Source: Duganella sp. BuS-21 (GTDB taxonomy: Bacteria; Pseudomonadota; Gammaproteobacteria; Burkholderiales; Burkholderiaceae_D). Taken from it: DNA of 64,000 nucleotides. The DNA is taken from the NCBI GenBank assembly GCA_041874725.1, contig CP097466.1:868001-932000 (forward strand). The letters run 5' to 3'. How positions within the stretch are numbered: position 1 is the stretch's first letter; each line of letters begins with the position of its first letter. Shown here in pieces: positions 1 through 9,195 of this stretch. The translations under genes were made by a program, and so were the position numbers. The notes beneath the pieces are model-generated. The model had not been told where the DNA came from and ran no database searches. It worked only from the letters and a program-made list of their open reading frames with translations.

Positions 1-2
1 CC

Positions 3-1145
3 GACGCCAACGGCATCGTGCGGTTCGACAGCGACGGCCGCGACGCCGGCAAGGACTACTCGCGCTGGAACGACGTCTACCTGACGTTGCGCGGCAAGTA
101 CGGCGCACGTAGCACCCGCGCCCATCCCGACGACGAGGCCAGCACCGTCATGCACGTGGCCGCGCCCATCCTGGCCAACGGCAAGCTGATCGGCGTGCTG
201 ACCGTGGCTAAGCCGAATGCCAGCGTGCAGGCCTTCGTCGAGCGCAGCCAGCAGAGCATCCTGCGCGCCGGCGTGCTGCTGCTGGTGCTGTCGCTGCTGA
301 TCGGGCTGGGCTTCGCCTGGTGGCTGGCGCGCTCGCTGCGACAGCTGATGCACTACGTGTCGGAAGTGGAGGCCGGCCGCAAAGCGGTGCCGCCGTCGCT
401 CGGCAACAACGAGATCGGCACGCTGGCGAACGCGCTGCACGCCATGCGCACGCGGCTTGAAGGCAAGGAGTACGCCGAGCAACTGATGCACACGCTGGCG
501 CATGAATTGAAAAGCCCGATCGCCGCCATCCAGGGCTCGGCCGAGCTGCTGTCCGAGGACATGCCGCCGCAGGAGTTCCGCCACTTCCTCGATACCATCC
601 TGAGCCAGAACGCGCGTCAGAAGCAGTTGATCGACAAGCTGCTGGCGCTGGTGCGCGTCGAACAGCAGCAGGGGCTGGAAGCCGCCGAGACGGTGACGCT
701 GGGCGTGTTGCTCAAGCAAGTGGTGGCCGACGCCGCCGGCCCGCGCGATGCGCGTTCCTTGTCGCTGCGGATCAATGTGCCGGAGTCGCCGGTGCAAGTG
801 CGCGGCGACGCGCTGTTGCTGCGCCAAGCCCTCGGCAACCTGCTCGACAACGCCATCGGTTTCGCGCCGGTGGGCAGCGAGTTGCTGCTGGCGCTGCAGG
901 TCGCTGACGGCTGCGCGGCGGTGAGCCTGACCGATCGCGGCCCCGGCATTCCCGTCTACGCGCAGGAGCGCCTGTTCGAGCGCTTCTATTCGCTGCCGCG
1001 CCCCGGCGGCAGCAAGAGCACCGGCCTGGGCTTGCCGTTCGTGCGCGAGGTTGCCGCGCTGCACGGCGGCACGGTCAGCGTCGGCAATGCGGAGCAGGGC
1101 GGCTGTCGCGCCGAGCTGCGCCTGCCTTTGCCATTGATTCTTTGA
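3..1145 (+). CDS. creC: CreC-type sensor histidine kinase (5' truncated by window)
   Basis: Membrane sensor kinase, C-terminal 380 residues only; the open frame enters from the window edge, so the GTG at 18 is not a real start. Visible in order: the end of a periplasmic sensor region, one TM helix (about nt 260-330), a HAMP-like linker, an H box (LAHELKSP, His codon at 501-503), an N box (GNLLDNA), and G boxes (DRGPGIP, TGLGLPF). It should autophosphorylate and pass phosphate to a CreB regulator, presumably encoded just upstream. The creD gene 72 bp downstream supports CreC over other HisKA kinases. No CreB recognition repeat is obvious in the gap. Confidence 0.85.
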   Translation, partial: DANGIVRFDSDGRDAGKDYSRWNDVYLTLRGKYGARSTRAHPDDEASTVMHVAAPILANGKLIGVLTVAKPNASVQAFVERSQQSILRAGVLLLVLSLLIGLGFAWWLARSLRQLMHYVSEVEAGRKAVPPSLGNNEIGTLANALHAMRTRLEGKEYAEQLMHTLAHELKSPIAAIQGSAELLSEDMPPQEFRHFLDTILSQNARQKQLIDKLLALVRVEQQQGLEAAETVTLGVLLKQVVADAAGPRDARSLSLRINVPESPVQVRGDALLLRQALGNLLDNAIGFAPVGSELLLALQVADGCAAVSLTDRGPGIPVYAQERLFERFYSLPRPGGSKSTGLGLPFVREVAALHGGTVSVGNAEQGGCRAELRLPLPLIL

Positions 1146-1217
1146 CTACACACAGAACGCATCAAGAACACACATTGCTTTTCTAGACTGGTTGCACTTT
1201 CAATCAGAGGAATCGCC

Positions 1218-2567
1218 ATGCAAAAGAAGCTGCTTTATAAATGCCTGATCATCGTCGCGCTGATGCTGCTGATCGGGCTGCCGTTGATCATGATCGACGG
1301 CACCATCGACGAACGCATGCGCTTTCACCAGCAGGCCGTGGAAAGCATCGCCAATGACTCCGTGCGCGAGCAAACCGTGATCGGCCCGGTGCTGGTGCTG
1401 CCCTATACCGAGGAAATCAAGGACGGCGACAAGCTGCGCACGGTCACGCATCGCAAGCTGGTGTTTCCCAATGCGCTACGGATTGCCGGCCGCATCAATG
1501 CCGAGCGGCGTTATCGCGGCATTCACCAGGTGCTGATGTTCAAAGGCGGCCACAGCGTCGCGGGCGACTTCAGCGTGCCGCCGGCGGCCGACTTCGCGCG
1601 CGAGAGCGGCGCCTCGCAGCTGGCGATGGGCAAGCCCTATATCGCACTGGCGGTGACGGACGTGCGCGGCATCCGCGATATTCCGAACATGCTGGTGGCG
1701 GGGCAGAGCCATCGCTTCGAGCACGGCGCACGGCTGCCGGCTTATACCAGTGGCATGCATGTGCCGCTGGAGCTGGCCGACCTGAAAGCAGCCGGCGGCT
1801 CGCTCCCGTTCGGCTTCACCCTGTACCTGTCCGGCACCGAGCGGCAGAATTTTGTCCCGGTCGGCGCCAACAACGTGGTCACGATTGAATCGAACTGGCC
1901 GCATCCGCAGTTTGCCGGTTCCTTCCTGCCGGAGTCGCGCAGCATCGACGACAGCGGCTTCAAGGCCAGCTGGCGCATTTCGGCCATGGCCAGCAGCGCC
2001 CAGCAGCAGTTGCAGGCCATGGACGGCGCGGCGCCGGCGCAGGCGGCCGAAGCGCGGGCCAGGCTCGACAGCTTCGGCATGGGCTTCATCGAACCGGTCA
2101 ACGTCTACGCCCAGGCCGACCGCGCCACCAAATACGGCTTGCTGTTCGTGGCGCTGACGTTTGCCGCCTTCTTCGTGTTCGAGATCCTCAAGGCGCTGCC
2201 GATCCACCCGATCCAGTACTTATTAGTCGGGCTGGCGCTGATCATGTTCTTTCTACTGCTGGTCAGCCTGTCCGAGCATCTCGACTTTCTGGTGTCGTAC
2301 CTGATCGCCAGCGCGGCCTGCATCGCCCTGATCACCTTTTACCTGAGCGCGGTGCTGCGCAGCCGCGCCCGCGCCGCCGGCTTCGGCGCCGGGCTGGTGC
2401 TGCTGTATTCGGCCCTGTACGGCCTGCTCAGCTCGGAGAACAACGCCCTGGTGCTCGGCACGCTGCTCCTATTCACCGCCCTCGGCGCCGTCATGATCGC
2501 CACCCGCAAGGTCGACTGGTATGGCATTGGCAAGATGGATGAATCAGCAACCGTCCCCGCAGCTTGA
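1218..2567 (+). CDS. creD: Inner membrane protein CreD
   Basis: Protein of 449 aa, the usual length of CreD. It has an N-terminal TM helix (residues 7-27), a large periplasmic domain with the family-typical ESIANDS and GPVLVLPY stretches, and a cluster of TM helices from about residue 305 to 430. CreD is the classical target of the CreBC system and is linked to envelope and beta-lactam responses, but its biochemical activity is unknown. The start has a purine-rich AGAGGAA ribosome-binding site. It follows the sensor kinase in the same direction, the standard creCD order. Confidence 0.9.
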   Translation: MQKKLLYKCLIIVALMLLIGLPLIMIDGTIDERMRFHQQAVESIANDSVREQTVIGPVLVLPYTEEIKDGDKLRTVTHRKLVFPNALRIAGRINAERRYRGIHQVLMFKGGHSVAGDFSVPPAADFARESGASQLAMGKPYIALAVTDVRGIRDIPNMLVAGQSHRFEHGARLPAYTSGMHVPLELADLKAAGGSLPFGFTLYLSGTERQNFVPVGANNVVTIESNWPHPQFAGSFLPESRSIDDSGFKASWRISAMASSAQQQLQAMDGAAPAQAAEARARLDSFGMGFIEPVNVYAQADRATKYGLLFVALTFAAFFVFEILKALPIHPIQYLLVGLALIMFFLLLVSLSEHLDFLVSYLIASAACIALITFYLSAVLRSRARAAGFGAGLVLLYSALYGLLSSENNALVLGTLLLFTALGAVMIATRKVDWYGIGKMDESATVPAA

Positions 2568-2620
2568 TTTTTGAGGAACCTCAAGCCTCCCGTTGCGGCG
2601 TATGCTAGATTCGTACTGAT

Positions 2621-2640
2621 AAGGGAGGGGGGGGGGGCAC
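2621..2640 (+). promoter_or_regulatory. Ribosome-binding region with an 11-G homopolymer
   Basis: AAGGGAGG begins at 2621 and runs into eleven consecutive G residues (2627-2637), followed by CAC and the ATG at 2641. The run sits between the Shine-Dalgarno core and the start codon of the antitoxin, so any length change would alter their spacing. Confidence 0.6.
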
Positions 2641-3003
2641 ATGAAAACGCAGACCATAGCACCTGACGTGCTCGCCAGGTTGGCGGATGCGGGCAGTGAG
2701 TTCAGTGTATCGGCGGCATCCGCGCCGAAGGGCTGGGTTATTTATGTCCACGATCAAGTTGGGGACCGTGCGTTGCTCGACATAGAGGGGAGGGCCGCCG
2801 CTGTCTTTGACGCCTTGTTGGCCGTCGAACTGCGCTTGCAGGAATTAGGCGTCCACTCATTCGCTGTAGACGCCGAGCGCGGCGAACTGGCCTACGACGA
2901 ATGGCTGAAAGCGGAGGTGCAGCAAGCCATCGACGATCCGTCGCCGATGGTTCCCCATGAGGAGGCCATGCGCCGGATCCGGGCCGCCATCAAGACAAAA
3001 TAG
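2641..3003 (+). CDS. Putative antitoxin of a ParE-type toxin-antitoxin pair
   Basis: A 120-aa protein directly before a ParE-like toxin; its TAG stop shares one base with the toxin GTG start. The C-terminal part (YDEWLKAEVQQAIDD, then HEEAMRRIRAAIK) resembles the toxin-wrapping tails of ParD/PaaA2-type antitoxins, where a W..V..A motif is followed by an H-E-x-V/A-M helix. The N-terminal 70 residues are not a recognisable ribbon-helix-helix, and the protein is longer than most such antitoxins. Assignment as antitoxin rests mainly on position and the tail. It should neutralise the toxin and may autorepress the operon. Confidence 0.65.
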   Translation: MKTQTIAPDVLARLADAGSEFSVSAASAPKGWVIYVHDQVGDRALLDIEGRAAAVFDALLAVELRLQELGVHSFAVDAERGELAYDEWLKAEVQQAIDDPSPMVPHEEAMRRIRAAIKTK

Positions 3004-3293
3004 TGGATCCCAGCCGTCGTCAGCTACGCTGGAGCGAACTGGCGATCGGCGATCTCGCCCGTATTGCACGTCACGTTGCCGCCTATAGCCCGGCAAATGC
3101 TGACAAACTGTTGGCGCAGATTTCATCCCAGGTGCAGCTGCTGGCGGCCCACCCTCAAATGGGCCGCACCGGTGTGCGGTCAGGCACCAGAGAGTTGGTG
3201 GCGCACGCCCACTATCTGGTCATCTATCGCGTTTTGCCGGACCACATCGACGTCTTGCGGGTTAAGCATTCGGCAAGAAAACCACGCGCTTGA
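3003..3293 (+). CDS. RelE/ParE family toxin
   Basis: A 96-aa protein with the ParE/RelE fold signature: two N-terminal helices (WSELAIGDLARIARHVA), an HPQMGR turn, then strands ending in YLVIYRVLPDHIDVLRVKHSARKP, which matches the family pattern HxYxVxYRV...I.VLRVxHxAR. ParE members inhibit DNA gyrase while RelE members cleave mRNA; this one looks closer to ParE because it lacks obvious RelE catalytic residues, but that is inference. The GTG start at 3003 overlaps the antitoxin stop, so translation is coupled. A hairpin with a T run follows at 3302. Confidence 0.8.
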   Translation: MDPSRRQLRWSELAIGDLARIARHVAAYSPANADKLLAQISSQVQLLAAHPQMGRTGVRSGTRELVAHAHYLVIYRVLPDHIDVLRVKHSARKPRA

Positions 3294-3301
3294 TTAACGC
3301 G

Positions 3302-3325
3302 CCAGCCCGCATGGCGGCTGGTTTT
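3302..3325 (+). terminator. Putative terminator after the toxin-antitoxin pair
   Basis: CCAGCC (3302-3307) pairs with GGCTGG (3316-3321) and is followed by TTTT. The stem is short, but the position 8 bp after the toxin stop fits termination. An alternative pairing of the flanking CGCGCC/GGCGCG is also possible. Confidence 0.45.
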
Positions 3326-3389
3326 GGCGCGGGCGGGCGGGCGTTGTCGTTTGGCGCGCGAAAAAGCTGACATACCTCGTACTAAGTTG

Positions 3390-3418
3390 TTGCGTCAACC
3401 CCCAAATCACGATACACT
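3390..3418 (+). promoter_or_regulatory. Candidate promoter for the rplC operon
   Basis: TTGCGT at 3390-3395 and TACACT at 3413-3418 are separated by 17 bp, an acceptable sigma-70 pair, with about 95 bp to the rplC ATG. A promoter is needed here because the gene upstream is an unrelated toxin rather than rpsJ. Positions are by eye only. Confidence 0.5.
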
Positions 3419-3515
3419 AGCCGGCTTCGGTATGGATTCGACTTTTTATTGGTCCGTACTAATTTTAGTAGTTCAACATATCCCCGCCCAATCGTAGGTG
3501 GGAATTGGAGAAAAA

Positions 3516-4172
3516 ATGAGCCTTGGCCTCCTCGGTCGCAAGGTTGGTATGATGCGCATCTTCACCGATGACGGGGATTCGATCCCAGTCACCGTGGTCG
3601 ACGTATCGAACAACCGTGTTGCGCAAATCAAAACCCCTGAAACTGATGGTTACACTGCAGTTCAGGTCGCATTCGGTCAACGTCGCGCCTCCCGCGTGAC
3701 CAAAGCCGTTGCTGGTCACCACGCTAAAGCAGGTGTTGAAGCCGGTACTCTGTTGAAAGAGTTTATCGTTGACGCCGCCAAAGCTGCCGAACTGAAAGCT
3801 GGCGACGTTGTTGCCGTTTCCCTGTTCGAAGTCGGTCAGAAGATCGACGTTCAAGGTGTTTCGATCGGTAAAGGCTACGCCGGTACCATCAAGCGTCACA
3901 ACTTCGCTTCGGGTCGTGCCACCCACGGTAACTCGCGTTCGCACAACGTCCCAGGTTCGATCGGTATGGCGCAAGATCCAGGCCGCGTGTTCCCTGGTAA
4001 ACGCATGACCGGTCACATGGGTGATGTCACCACGACCGTGCAGAACCTCGAAATCGCCCGTATCGACGCCGACCGTCAGCTGCTGCTGGTCAAAGGTGCG
4101 ATCCCTGGCGCCAAAAACGGCCAGGTAGTGGTTTCGCCTGCTGTCAAAGTTAAAGCAAAGAAGGGAGCTTAA
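3516..4172 (+). CDS. rplC: 50S ribosomal protein L3
   Basis: A 218-aa protein, a normal L3 length, beginning [16 protein letters not shown] place the start at the ATG at 3516, preceded by GGAG with 5-bp spacing, rather than at an in-frame GTG 18 bp upstream. L3 nucleates 50S assembly near the peptidyl transferase centre. It is the first gene of this S10-type cluster; rpsJ, normally its upstream partner, is not present. Confidence 0.97.
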   Translation: MSLGLLGRKVGMMRIFTDDGDSIPVTVVDVSNNRVAQIKTPETDGYTAVQVAFGQRRASRVTKAVAGHHAKAGVEAGTLLKEFIVDAAKAAELKAGDVVAVSLFEVGQKIDVQGVSIGKGYAGTIKRHNFASGRATHGNSRSHNVPGSIGMAQDPGRVFPGKRMTGHMGDVTTTVQNLEIARIDADRQLLLVKGAIPGAKNGQVVVSPAVKVKAKKGA

Positions 4173-4175
4173 ACG

Positions 4176-4796
4176 ATGGAACTCAAGCTCTTGAACGCTC
4201 AAGGTCAAGCCGCCTCTAACGTAGCAGCCGCCGATACCGTCTTCGGTCGCGACTACAACGAAGCCCTGATCCACCAGATCGTCGTTGCTTACCAAGCCAA
4301 TGCTCGCAGCGGCAACCGTAAACAAAAAGACCGTGAAGAAGTCCACCACACGACCAAGAAGCCATGGCGCCAAAAAGGCACCGGCCGCGCTCGTGCTGGT
4401 ATGTCGTCGTCGCCACTGTGGCGCGGCGGTGGTCGCATCTTCCCGAACTCGCCTGACGAGAACTTCACCCACAAAGTGAACAAGAAGATGTACCGCGCTG
4501 GTCTGTGCTCGATTCTGTCGCAGCTGGCCCGTGAAGACCGTCTGGTCGTGATCGAAGATCTGTCGATCGAAGCTCCAAAAACCAAGCTGCTGTCGCAAAA
4601 GCTGACCGGCCTGGGTTTTGACTCGGTTCTGATCATCACCGACACCGCCAACGAAAACCTGGAACTGGCTTCCCGCAACCTGCCGAACGTGCTGGTTGTC
4701 GAGCCACGTCACGCCGATCCGATGTCGCTGGTCTTCTACAAAAAGATCCTGGTGACCAAGGCCGCGCTGGCGAAGATTGAGGAGATGCTGGCATGA
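4176..4796 (+). CDS. rplD: 50S ribosomal protein L4
   Basis: A 206-aa L4 with the conserved loop [15 protein letters not shown] that reaches the peptide exit tunnel. It begins 3 bp after rplC and overlaps rplW by 4 bp. In Escherichia coli L4 represses the S10 operon through a leader hairpin before rpsJ; no equivalent leader was recognised before rplC here. Confidence 0.97.
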   Translation: MELKLLNAQGQAASNVAAADTVFGRDYNEALIHQIVVAYQANARSGNRKQKDREEVHHTTKKPWRQKGTGRARAGMSSSPLWRGGGRIFPNSPDENFTHKVNKKMYRAGLCSILSQLAREDRLVVIEDLSIEAPKTKLLSQKLTGLGFDSVLIITDTANENLELASRNLPNVLVVEPRHADPMSLVFYKKILVTKAALAKIEEMLA

Positions 4797-5107
4797 GCGC
4801 ATTGAAATTTAGCGAAGAGCGCCTGCTGAAGGTGCTGGTAGCTCCAGTGATTTCCGAGAAGGCCACCATGGTCGCGGAAAAGAACGAGCAGATCGTGTTC
4901 CGTGTCACCACCGACGCGACCAAGCCAGAAATCAAGGCTGCCGTTGAACTGCTGTTCAAAGTGCAAGTGGAATCGGTGCAAACCGTGAACCGCGAAGGTA
5001 AGCAGAAGCGTTCCGGCGCCCACATCGGCCGTCGCAACCACACCAAGCGTGCTTTCGTGTGCCTGAAGCCAGGCCAGGAAATCAATTTCACCGAGGAGGC
5101 TAAATAA
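4793..5107 (+). CDS. rplW: 50S ribosomal protein L23
   Basis: A 104-aa L23, which lines the tunnel exit and docks trigger factor and SRP. It starts within the last four bases of rplD and its TAA stop overlaps the rplB ATG by one base, so the three genes are translationally coupled. Confidence 0.97.
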   Translation: MSALKFSEERLLKVLVAPVISEKATMVAEKNEQIVFRVTTDATKPEIKAAVELLFKVQVESVQTVNREGKQKRSGAHIGRRNHTKRAFVCLKPGQEINFTEEAK

Positions 5108-5937
5108 TGGCACTCGTTAAGATGAAGCCAACCTCCCCAGGCCGTCGCGGCATGGTGAAAGTTGTGAACAAGGACCTGTTCAAAGGTCGTCCGTTCGCAG
5201 CCCTGGTTGAGAAAAAATCGAAGACTGCTGGCCGTAACAACAACGGTCACATCACCACCCGTCACATCGGCGGCGGTCACAAGCAGCACTATCGCTTGAT
5301 CGACTTCAAGCGCAACAGCAAGGATGGCATCCCGGCGAAAGTGGAACGTATCGAATACGATCCAAACCGCACGGCGCACATCGCGCTGCTGTGCTACGCC
5401 GACGGCGCCCGTACCTACATCATCGCCACCAAGGGCATGGCTGTGGGCGACGCCGTGATGACCGGTTCGGAAGCGCCGATCAAGTCGGGCAACTGCCTGC
5501 CGATCCGCAACATTCCAGTCGGTACCGTCATGAACTGCGTTGAAATGCTGCCAGGTAAGGGTGCCCAGATGGCCCGTACCGCCGGCGCCGGCGTAGTCCT
5601 GATGGCGCGTGACGGTACCTATGCTCAAGTGCGTCTGCGCTCGGGTGAAGTACGTCGCGTGCACATCGAGTGCCGTGCAACCGTGGGTGAAGTCGGCAAT
5701 GCCGAACACAGCCTGCGCAAGATCGGTAAAGCTGGTGCGATGCGCTGGCGCGGTGTTCGTCCTACCGTTCGCGGTGTGGTCATGAACCCGGTCGATCACC
5801 CGCACGGTGGTGGTGAAGGTAAAACGGCAGCTGGTCGTCACCCTGTTTCGCCATGGGGCCAACAGACCAAGGGCAAGAAGACTCGCAGCAACAAGCGTAC
5901 TTCTTCGATGATCGTCTCGCGCCGCGGCAAGAAATAA
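5107..5937 (+). CDS. rplB: 50S ribosomal protein L2
   Basis: A 276-aa L2 with the conserved [13 protein letters not shown] segment near residue 225, which contains the histidine implicated in peptidyl transferase centre function. It is a primary 23S rRNA binder needed for subunit association. The start is the TAATG overlap with rplW. Confidence 0.98.
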   Translation: MALVKMKPTSPGRRGMVKVVNKDLFKGRPFAALVEKKSKTAGRNNNGHITTRHIGGGHKQHYRLIDFKRNSKDGIPAKVERIEYDPNRTAHIALLCYADGARTYIIATKGMAVGDAVMTGSEAPIKSGNCLPIRNIPVGTVMNCVEMLPGKGAQMARTAGAGVVLMARDGTYAQVRLRSGEVRRVHIECRATVGEVGNAEHSLRKIGKAGAMRWRGVRPTVRGVVMNPVDHPHGGGEGKTAAGRHPVSPWGQQTKGKKTRSNKRTSSMIVSRRGKK

Positions 5938-5946
5938 GGATAAATC

Positions 5947-6222
5947 ATGACTCGTTCATTGAAAAAAGGGCCGTTCTGTGACGCCCACCTGGTGAAAAAA
6001 GTCGAAGCCGCGCAAGCGACCAAAGACAAAAAGCCAATTAAAACCTGGTCCCGTCGCTCGACCATCATGCCTGACTTCATCGGCCTGACGATCGCTGTTC
6101 ACAACGGCAAGCTGCACGTGCCAGTGTACGTCTCCGAGAACATGGTAGGTCACAAGCTCGGCGAATTCGCGCTGACCCGCACGTTCAAAGGCCATGCCGC
6201 TGACAAGAAGGCGAAGAAATAA
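5947..6222 (+). CDS. rpsS: 30S ribosomal protein S19
   Basis: A 91-aa S19 starting [14 protein letters not shown], a family signature. It pairs with S13 in the 30S head and contacts the A-site tRNA region. AGGA precedes the ATG at 5947. The stop overlaps the rplV start by one base. Confidence 0.97.
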   Translation: MTRSLKKGPFCDAHLVKKVEAAQATKDKKPIKTWSRRSTIMPDFIGLTIAVHNGKLHVPVYVSENMVGHKLGEFALTRTFKGHAADKKAKK

Positions 6223-6551
6223 TGGAAACCAAAGCTATCCTCAAAGGTGTGCGCCTGTCGGACCAAAAAGGCCGCCTGGTTGCTGACCTGATCCGTGGCA
6301 AGAAAGTTGATGCAGCACTCAACATTCTGCAGTTCAGCCCGAAAAAAGGCGCGACCATCATCAAGAAAGTGCTGGAGTCGGCAATCGCCAACGCCGAGCA
6401 CAATGATGGCGCCGATATCGACGAACTGTTCGTGAAAACGATCTACGTTGAAAAGGGCCCGATCCTGAAGCGCTTCACCGCGCGTGCAAAAGGTCGTGGC
6501 GATCGTATTTCGAAACAATCGTGTCACATTTATGTGACCGTAGGCAACTAA
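6222..6551 (+). CDS. rplV: 50S ribosomal protein L22
   Basis: A 109-aa L22 whose beta-hairpin lines the exit tunnel (a macrolide-resistance site in other bacteria). It includes the conserved [15 protein letters not shown] segment. It starts on the last base of rpsS. Confidence 0.97.
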   Translation: METKAILKGVRLSDQKGRLVADLIRGKKVDAALNILQFSPKKGATIIKKVLESAIANAEHNDGADIDELFVKTIYVEKGPILKRFTARAKGRGDRISKQSCHIYVTVGN

Positions 6552-6560
6552 GGAGCCAAG

Positions 6561-7343
6561 ATGGGTCAGAAAATTCATCCAACTGGTTTCCGCCTTGCGG
6601 TTACCCGTAACTGGGCTTCGCGTTGGTATGCTGGCAATGGCAACTTTGCCGCCATGCTGAACGAAGACTTGAAAGCACGTACCTACCTGAAAGCCAAGCT
6701 GAAGAACGCTTCGGTCGGCCGCATCGTCATCGAGCGTCCAGCCAAGAACGCGCGCTTCACGATCTACAGCTCGCGTCCAGGCGTGGTCATTGGTAAAAAA
6801 GGCGAGGACATCGAAGTACTGAAGGCCGCGCTGACCAAGATCATGGGTGTGCCGGTACACGTCAACATCGAAGAGATCCGCAAGCCAGAGATCGATTCGC
6901 AGCTGATCGCCGACTCGATCGCTCAACAGCTCGAAAAACGCATCATGTTCCGCCGCGCCATGAAACGCGCGATGCAGAACGCCATGCGTCTGGGCGCCCT
7001 GGGCATCAAGATCATGTCGTCGGGTCGTCTGAACGGTATCGAAATCGCTCGTAAAGAGTGGTATCGCGAAGGCCGTGTGCCACTGCACACCCTGCGCGCC
7101 GATATCGACTACGGCACCAGCGAAGCTTCGACCACCTACGGCATTATCGGTGTCAAGGTATGGGTATACAAAGGTGACCGCGCGCCTAACGGCGATGCAC
7201 CAGTCATCGATACCCCGCCGGACGAGAAAAAGCCCCGTGGCCCACGTCGTGACGACGGCAAACCAGCTGGCCGTCCGCGCCCAGCGGGTCCAGGCGGCGC
7301 CCGCCGTGCTGCCGCTAAACCGGCCGAGAAAGCAGGAGAATAA
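6561..7343 (+). CDS. rpsC: 30S ribosomal protein S3
   Basis: A 260-aa S3 with N-terminal [17 protein letters not shown], a KH domain with the [11 protein letters not shown] loop, and a C-terminal extension rich in Pro, Arg, Gly and Ala from about residue 213, longer than in E. coli (233 aa) as is usual in Burkholderiales. It forms part of the mRNA entry channel. Confidence 0.97.
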   Translation: MGQKIHPTGFRLAVTRNWASRWYAGNGNFAAMLNEDLKARTYLKAKLKNASVGRIVIERPAKNARFTIYSSRPGVVIGKKGEDIEVLKAALTKIMGVPVHVNIEEIRKPEIDSQLIADSIAQQLEKRIMFRRAMKRAMQNAMRLGALGIKIMSSGRLNGIEIARKEWYREGRVPLHTLRADIDYGTSEASTTYGIIGVKVWVYKGDRAPNGDAPVIDTPPDEKKPRGPRRDDGKPAGRPRPAGPGGARRAAAKPAEKAGE

Positions 7344-7345
7344 TC

Positions 7346-7765
7346 ATGCTGCAACCAGCACGCAGAAAGTATCGTAAAGAGCAGAAAGGCCGTAACACCG
7401 GCATTTCGCACAGCGCCGGCACTTCGGTGTCGTTCGGTGAATTCGGTCTGAAAGCGGTAGTCCGTGGTCGTATCACGGCACGTCAGATCGAAGCCGCACG
7501 TCGCGCCATGACCCGTCACATCAAACGTGGCGGTCGTATCTGGATCCGCGTTTTCCCGGACAAGCCGATTTCGAACAAGCCAGCTGAAGTTCGTATGGGT
7601 AACGGTAAAGGTAATCCGGAGTACTACGTCGCTGAAATCCGTCCGGGCAAAGTCCTGTACGAAATGGACGGCGTCGCCGAAGAACTGGCGCGCGAAGCAT
7701 TCCGCCTGGCCGCTGCCAAACTGCCACTGGCGACCACTTTCGTGGTCCGTCAAGTTGGTCAATAA
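7346..7765 (+). CDS. rplP: 50S ribosomal protein L16
   Basis: A 139-aa L16 starting [16 protein letters not shown]. It organises the A site of the large subunit. Only 2 bp separate it from rpsC. Confidence 0.97.
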   Translation: MLQPARRKYRKEQKGRNTGISHSAGTSVSFGEFGLKAVVRGRITARQIEAARRAMTRHIKRGGRIWIRVFPDKPISNKPAEVRMGNGKGNPEYYVAEIRPGKVLYEMDGVAEELAREAFRLAAAKLPLATTFVVRQVGQ

Positions 7766-7777
7766 CAGGAGTGAAAT

Positions 7778-7969
7778 ATGAAAGCATCTGAACTCCGCGG
7801 CAAAGACCAGGCAGCTCTGCAAAAAGAGCTGAATGACCTGTTGAAGGCCCAGTTCGGCCTGCGTATGCAAACCGCTACGCAGCAGCTGAGCAACACCTCG
7901 CAGCTCAAGAAGGTACGTCGCGATATCGCACGCGTAAAAACGGTATTGAACACGAAGGAAGCAAAATGA
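7778..7969 (+). CDS. rpmC: 50S ribosomal protein L29
   Basis: A 63-aa helical protein starting [13 protein letters not shown], located at the tunnel exit next to L23. An AGGAG site precedes it, and it overlaps rpsQ by 4 bp. Confidence 0.96.
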   Translation: MKASELRGKDQAALQKELNDLLKAQFGLRMQTATQQLSNTSQLKKVRRDIARVKTVLNTKEAK

Positions 7970-8232
7970 CCGAGCAAGTAAAGCTGAAGCGTACGCTGAT
8001 CGGTAAAGTTGTGTCCGACAAGATGGACAAGACCGTTACCGTTCTGATCGAACGTCACGTGAAACACCCTCTGTATGGCAAGATCATCGTCCGCAGCGCC
8101 AAGTACCATGCGCACGACGAGACCAACCAGGTGAAAGCCGGTGACACGGTGGAAATCGTGGAAGGTCGCCCGATCTCCAAAACGAAGGCATGGACCGTGA
8201 CTCGTGTGGTGCAAGCCGCACAAATCGTTTAA
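7966..8232 (+). CDS. rpsQ: 30S ribosomal protein S17
   Basis: An 88-aa S17, a primary 16S rRNA binder, with the conserved [10 protein letters not shown] segment and OB fold. It is the last gene of the S10-type block here: a strong hairpin follows within 10 bp. Confidence 0.97.
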   Translation: MTEQVKLKRTLIGKVVSDKMDKTVTVLIERHVKHPLYGKIIVRSAKYHAHDETNQVKAGDTVEIVEGRPISKTKAWTVTRVVQAAQIV

Positions 8233-8278
8233 TTGAAGGCGTCGCCCCCGGTCCACGGATCGGGGGCGATTTTCAATT
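8231..8278 (+). terminator. Terminator between rpsQ and rplN
   Basis: TCGCCCCCG (8242-8250) pairs perfectly with CGGGGGCGA (8261-8269), loop 10 nt, then TTTT. Flanking AATTGAA (8231-8237) and TTCAATT (8272-8278) extend the stem beyond a small internal loop. This separates the S10 and spc blocks transcriptionally, at least in part. Confidence 0.75.
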
Positions 8279-8283
8279 AGTTC

Positions 8284-8320
8284 TTGCAAGCCCGCAAAAG
8301 GTATGCAATACTTGCGGGCT
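8284..8320 (+). promoter_or_regulatory. Candidate rplN promoter lying inside a perfect hairpin
   Basis: TTGCAA (8284-8289) and AATACT (8307-8312) are 17 bp apart, with an extended -10 TGC at 8304-8306. The same DNA holds AGCCCGCAA (8289-8297) and its exact complement TTGCGGGCT (8312-8320). About 175 bp of untranslated leader, with no clear ORF, follow before rplN. Confidence 0.5.
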
Positions 8321-8495
8321 TCGTTCATGTAACGCCGCAAAGTGTCTGGCCACAGACGCTGAACCGTGCGGTCAGTGCAGTACGAAGGTCAAGCACCCAA
8401 ACAGTGGGCTCTTCATGAGCGCTCTGGCGGGACCAAGACTGACCGCAGGTCCGCATTGTGTGGATTCTTCGGCTTAAGTTGGGAAAGAGAATACT

Positions 8496-8864
8496 ATGAT
8501 TCAAACTGAAAGCCGGCTCGAAGTGGCCGACAATACCGGTGCCAAGGAAGTGATGTGCATCAAGGTATTGGGCGGCTCCAAGCGCCGTTATGCTGGCATT
8601 GGCGACGTGATCAAGGTAACCATCAAGGTTGCTGCGCCACGTGGTCGTGTCAAAAAAGGTGAAATTTATAACGCCGTGGTTGTGCGCACCGCTAAAGGTG
8701 TACGCCGCCAAGACGGTTCCCTGGTGAAGTTCGACGGCAATGCCGCCGTACTGTTGAACGCCAAGCTGGAACCGATCGGTACCCGTATCTTCGGACCAGT
8801 GACGCGCGAACTGCGCACTGAAAAGTTCATGAAGATCGTGTCCCTGGCACCTGAAGTTCTGTAA
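8496..8864 (+). CDS. rplN: 50S ribosomal protein L14
   Basis: A 122-aa L14 starting [20 protein letters not shown], invariant in the family. It lies at the subunit interface, where it contacts 16S rRNA and RsfS. It is the first gene of the spc-type block, behind its own leader. Confidence 0.97.
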   Translation: MIQTESRLEVADNTGAKEVMCIKVLGGSKRRYAGIGDVIKVTIKVAAPRGRVKKGEIYNAVVVRTAKGVRRQDGSLVKFDGNAAVLLNAKLEPIGTRIFGPVTRELRTEKFMKIVSLAPEVL

Positions 8865-8874
8865 GGAGTCAGCA

Positions 8875-9189
8875 ATGGATAAGATTCGTAAAAACGACGA
8901 AGTCATCGTTCTGGCCGGTAAAGACAAGGGCAAACGCGGCGTCGTTTCGCGTCGCGTAGACGCAGAACACGTAGTGGTTGAAGGCGTCAACGTCGCTAAA
9001 AAAGCGACCAAGCCTAACCCAATGACTGGCGTTCAAGGTGGTATCGTCGACAAGACTATGCCGATTCACGTGTCCAACGTTGCATTGTTCAATGCAACGA
9101 CTGGCAAGGCAGACCGCGTAGGTTTCAAAGATGTCGACGGCAAAAAAGTCCGCGTCTTTAAATCGTCCGGCGAAGTAGTGAAGGCTTAA
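8875..9189 (+). CDS. rplX: 50S ribosomal protein L24
   Basis: A 104-aa L24 with an N-terminal KOW motif ([17 protein letters not shown]). It is an early assembly initiator of the 50S subunit. AAGGAG precedes the ATG. Confidence 0.97.
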   Translation: MDKIRKNDEVIVLAGKDKGKRGVVSRRVDAEHVVVEGVNVAKKATKPNPMTGVQGGIVDKTMPIHVSNVALFNATTGKADRVGFKDVDGKKVRVFKSSGEVVKA

Positions 9190-9195
9190 GAAATC

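Noticed and set aside
3465..4802. Long minus-strand open frames opposite ribosomal protein genes
   Set aside because: The sense strand holds highly conserved ribosomal proteins; the antisense frames have no motifs or ribosome-binding sites.
8190..8477. A 95-codon plus-strand frame overlapping the end of rpsQ and the rplN leader
   Set aside because: It runs through the terminator and promoter hairpins and has no recognisable product or ribosome-binding site.
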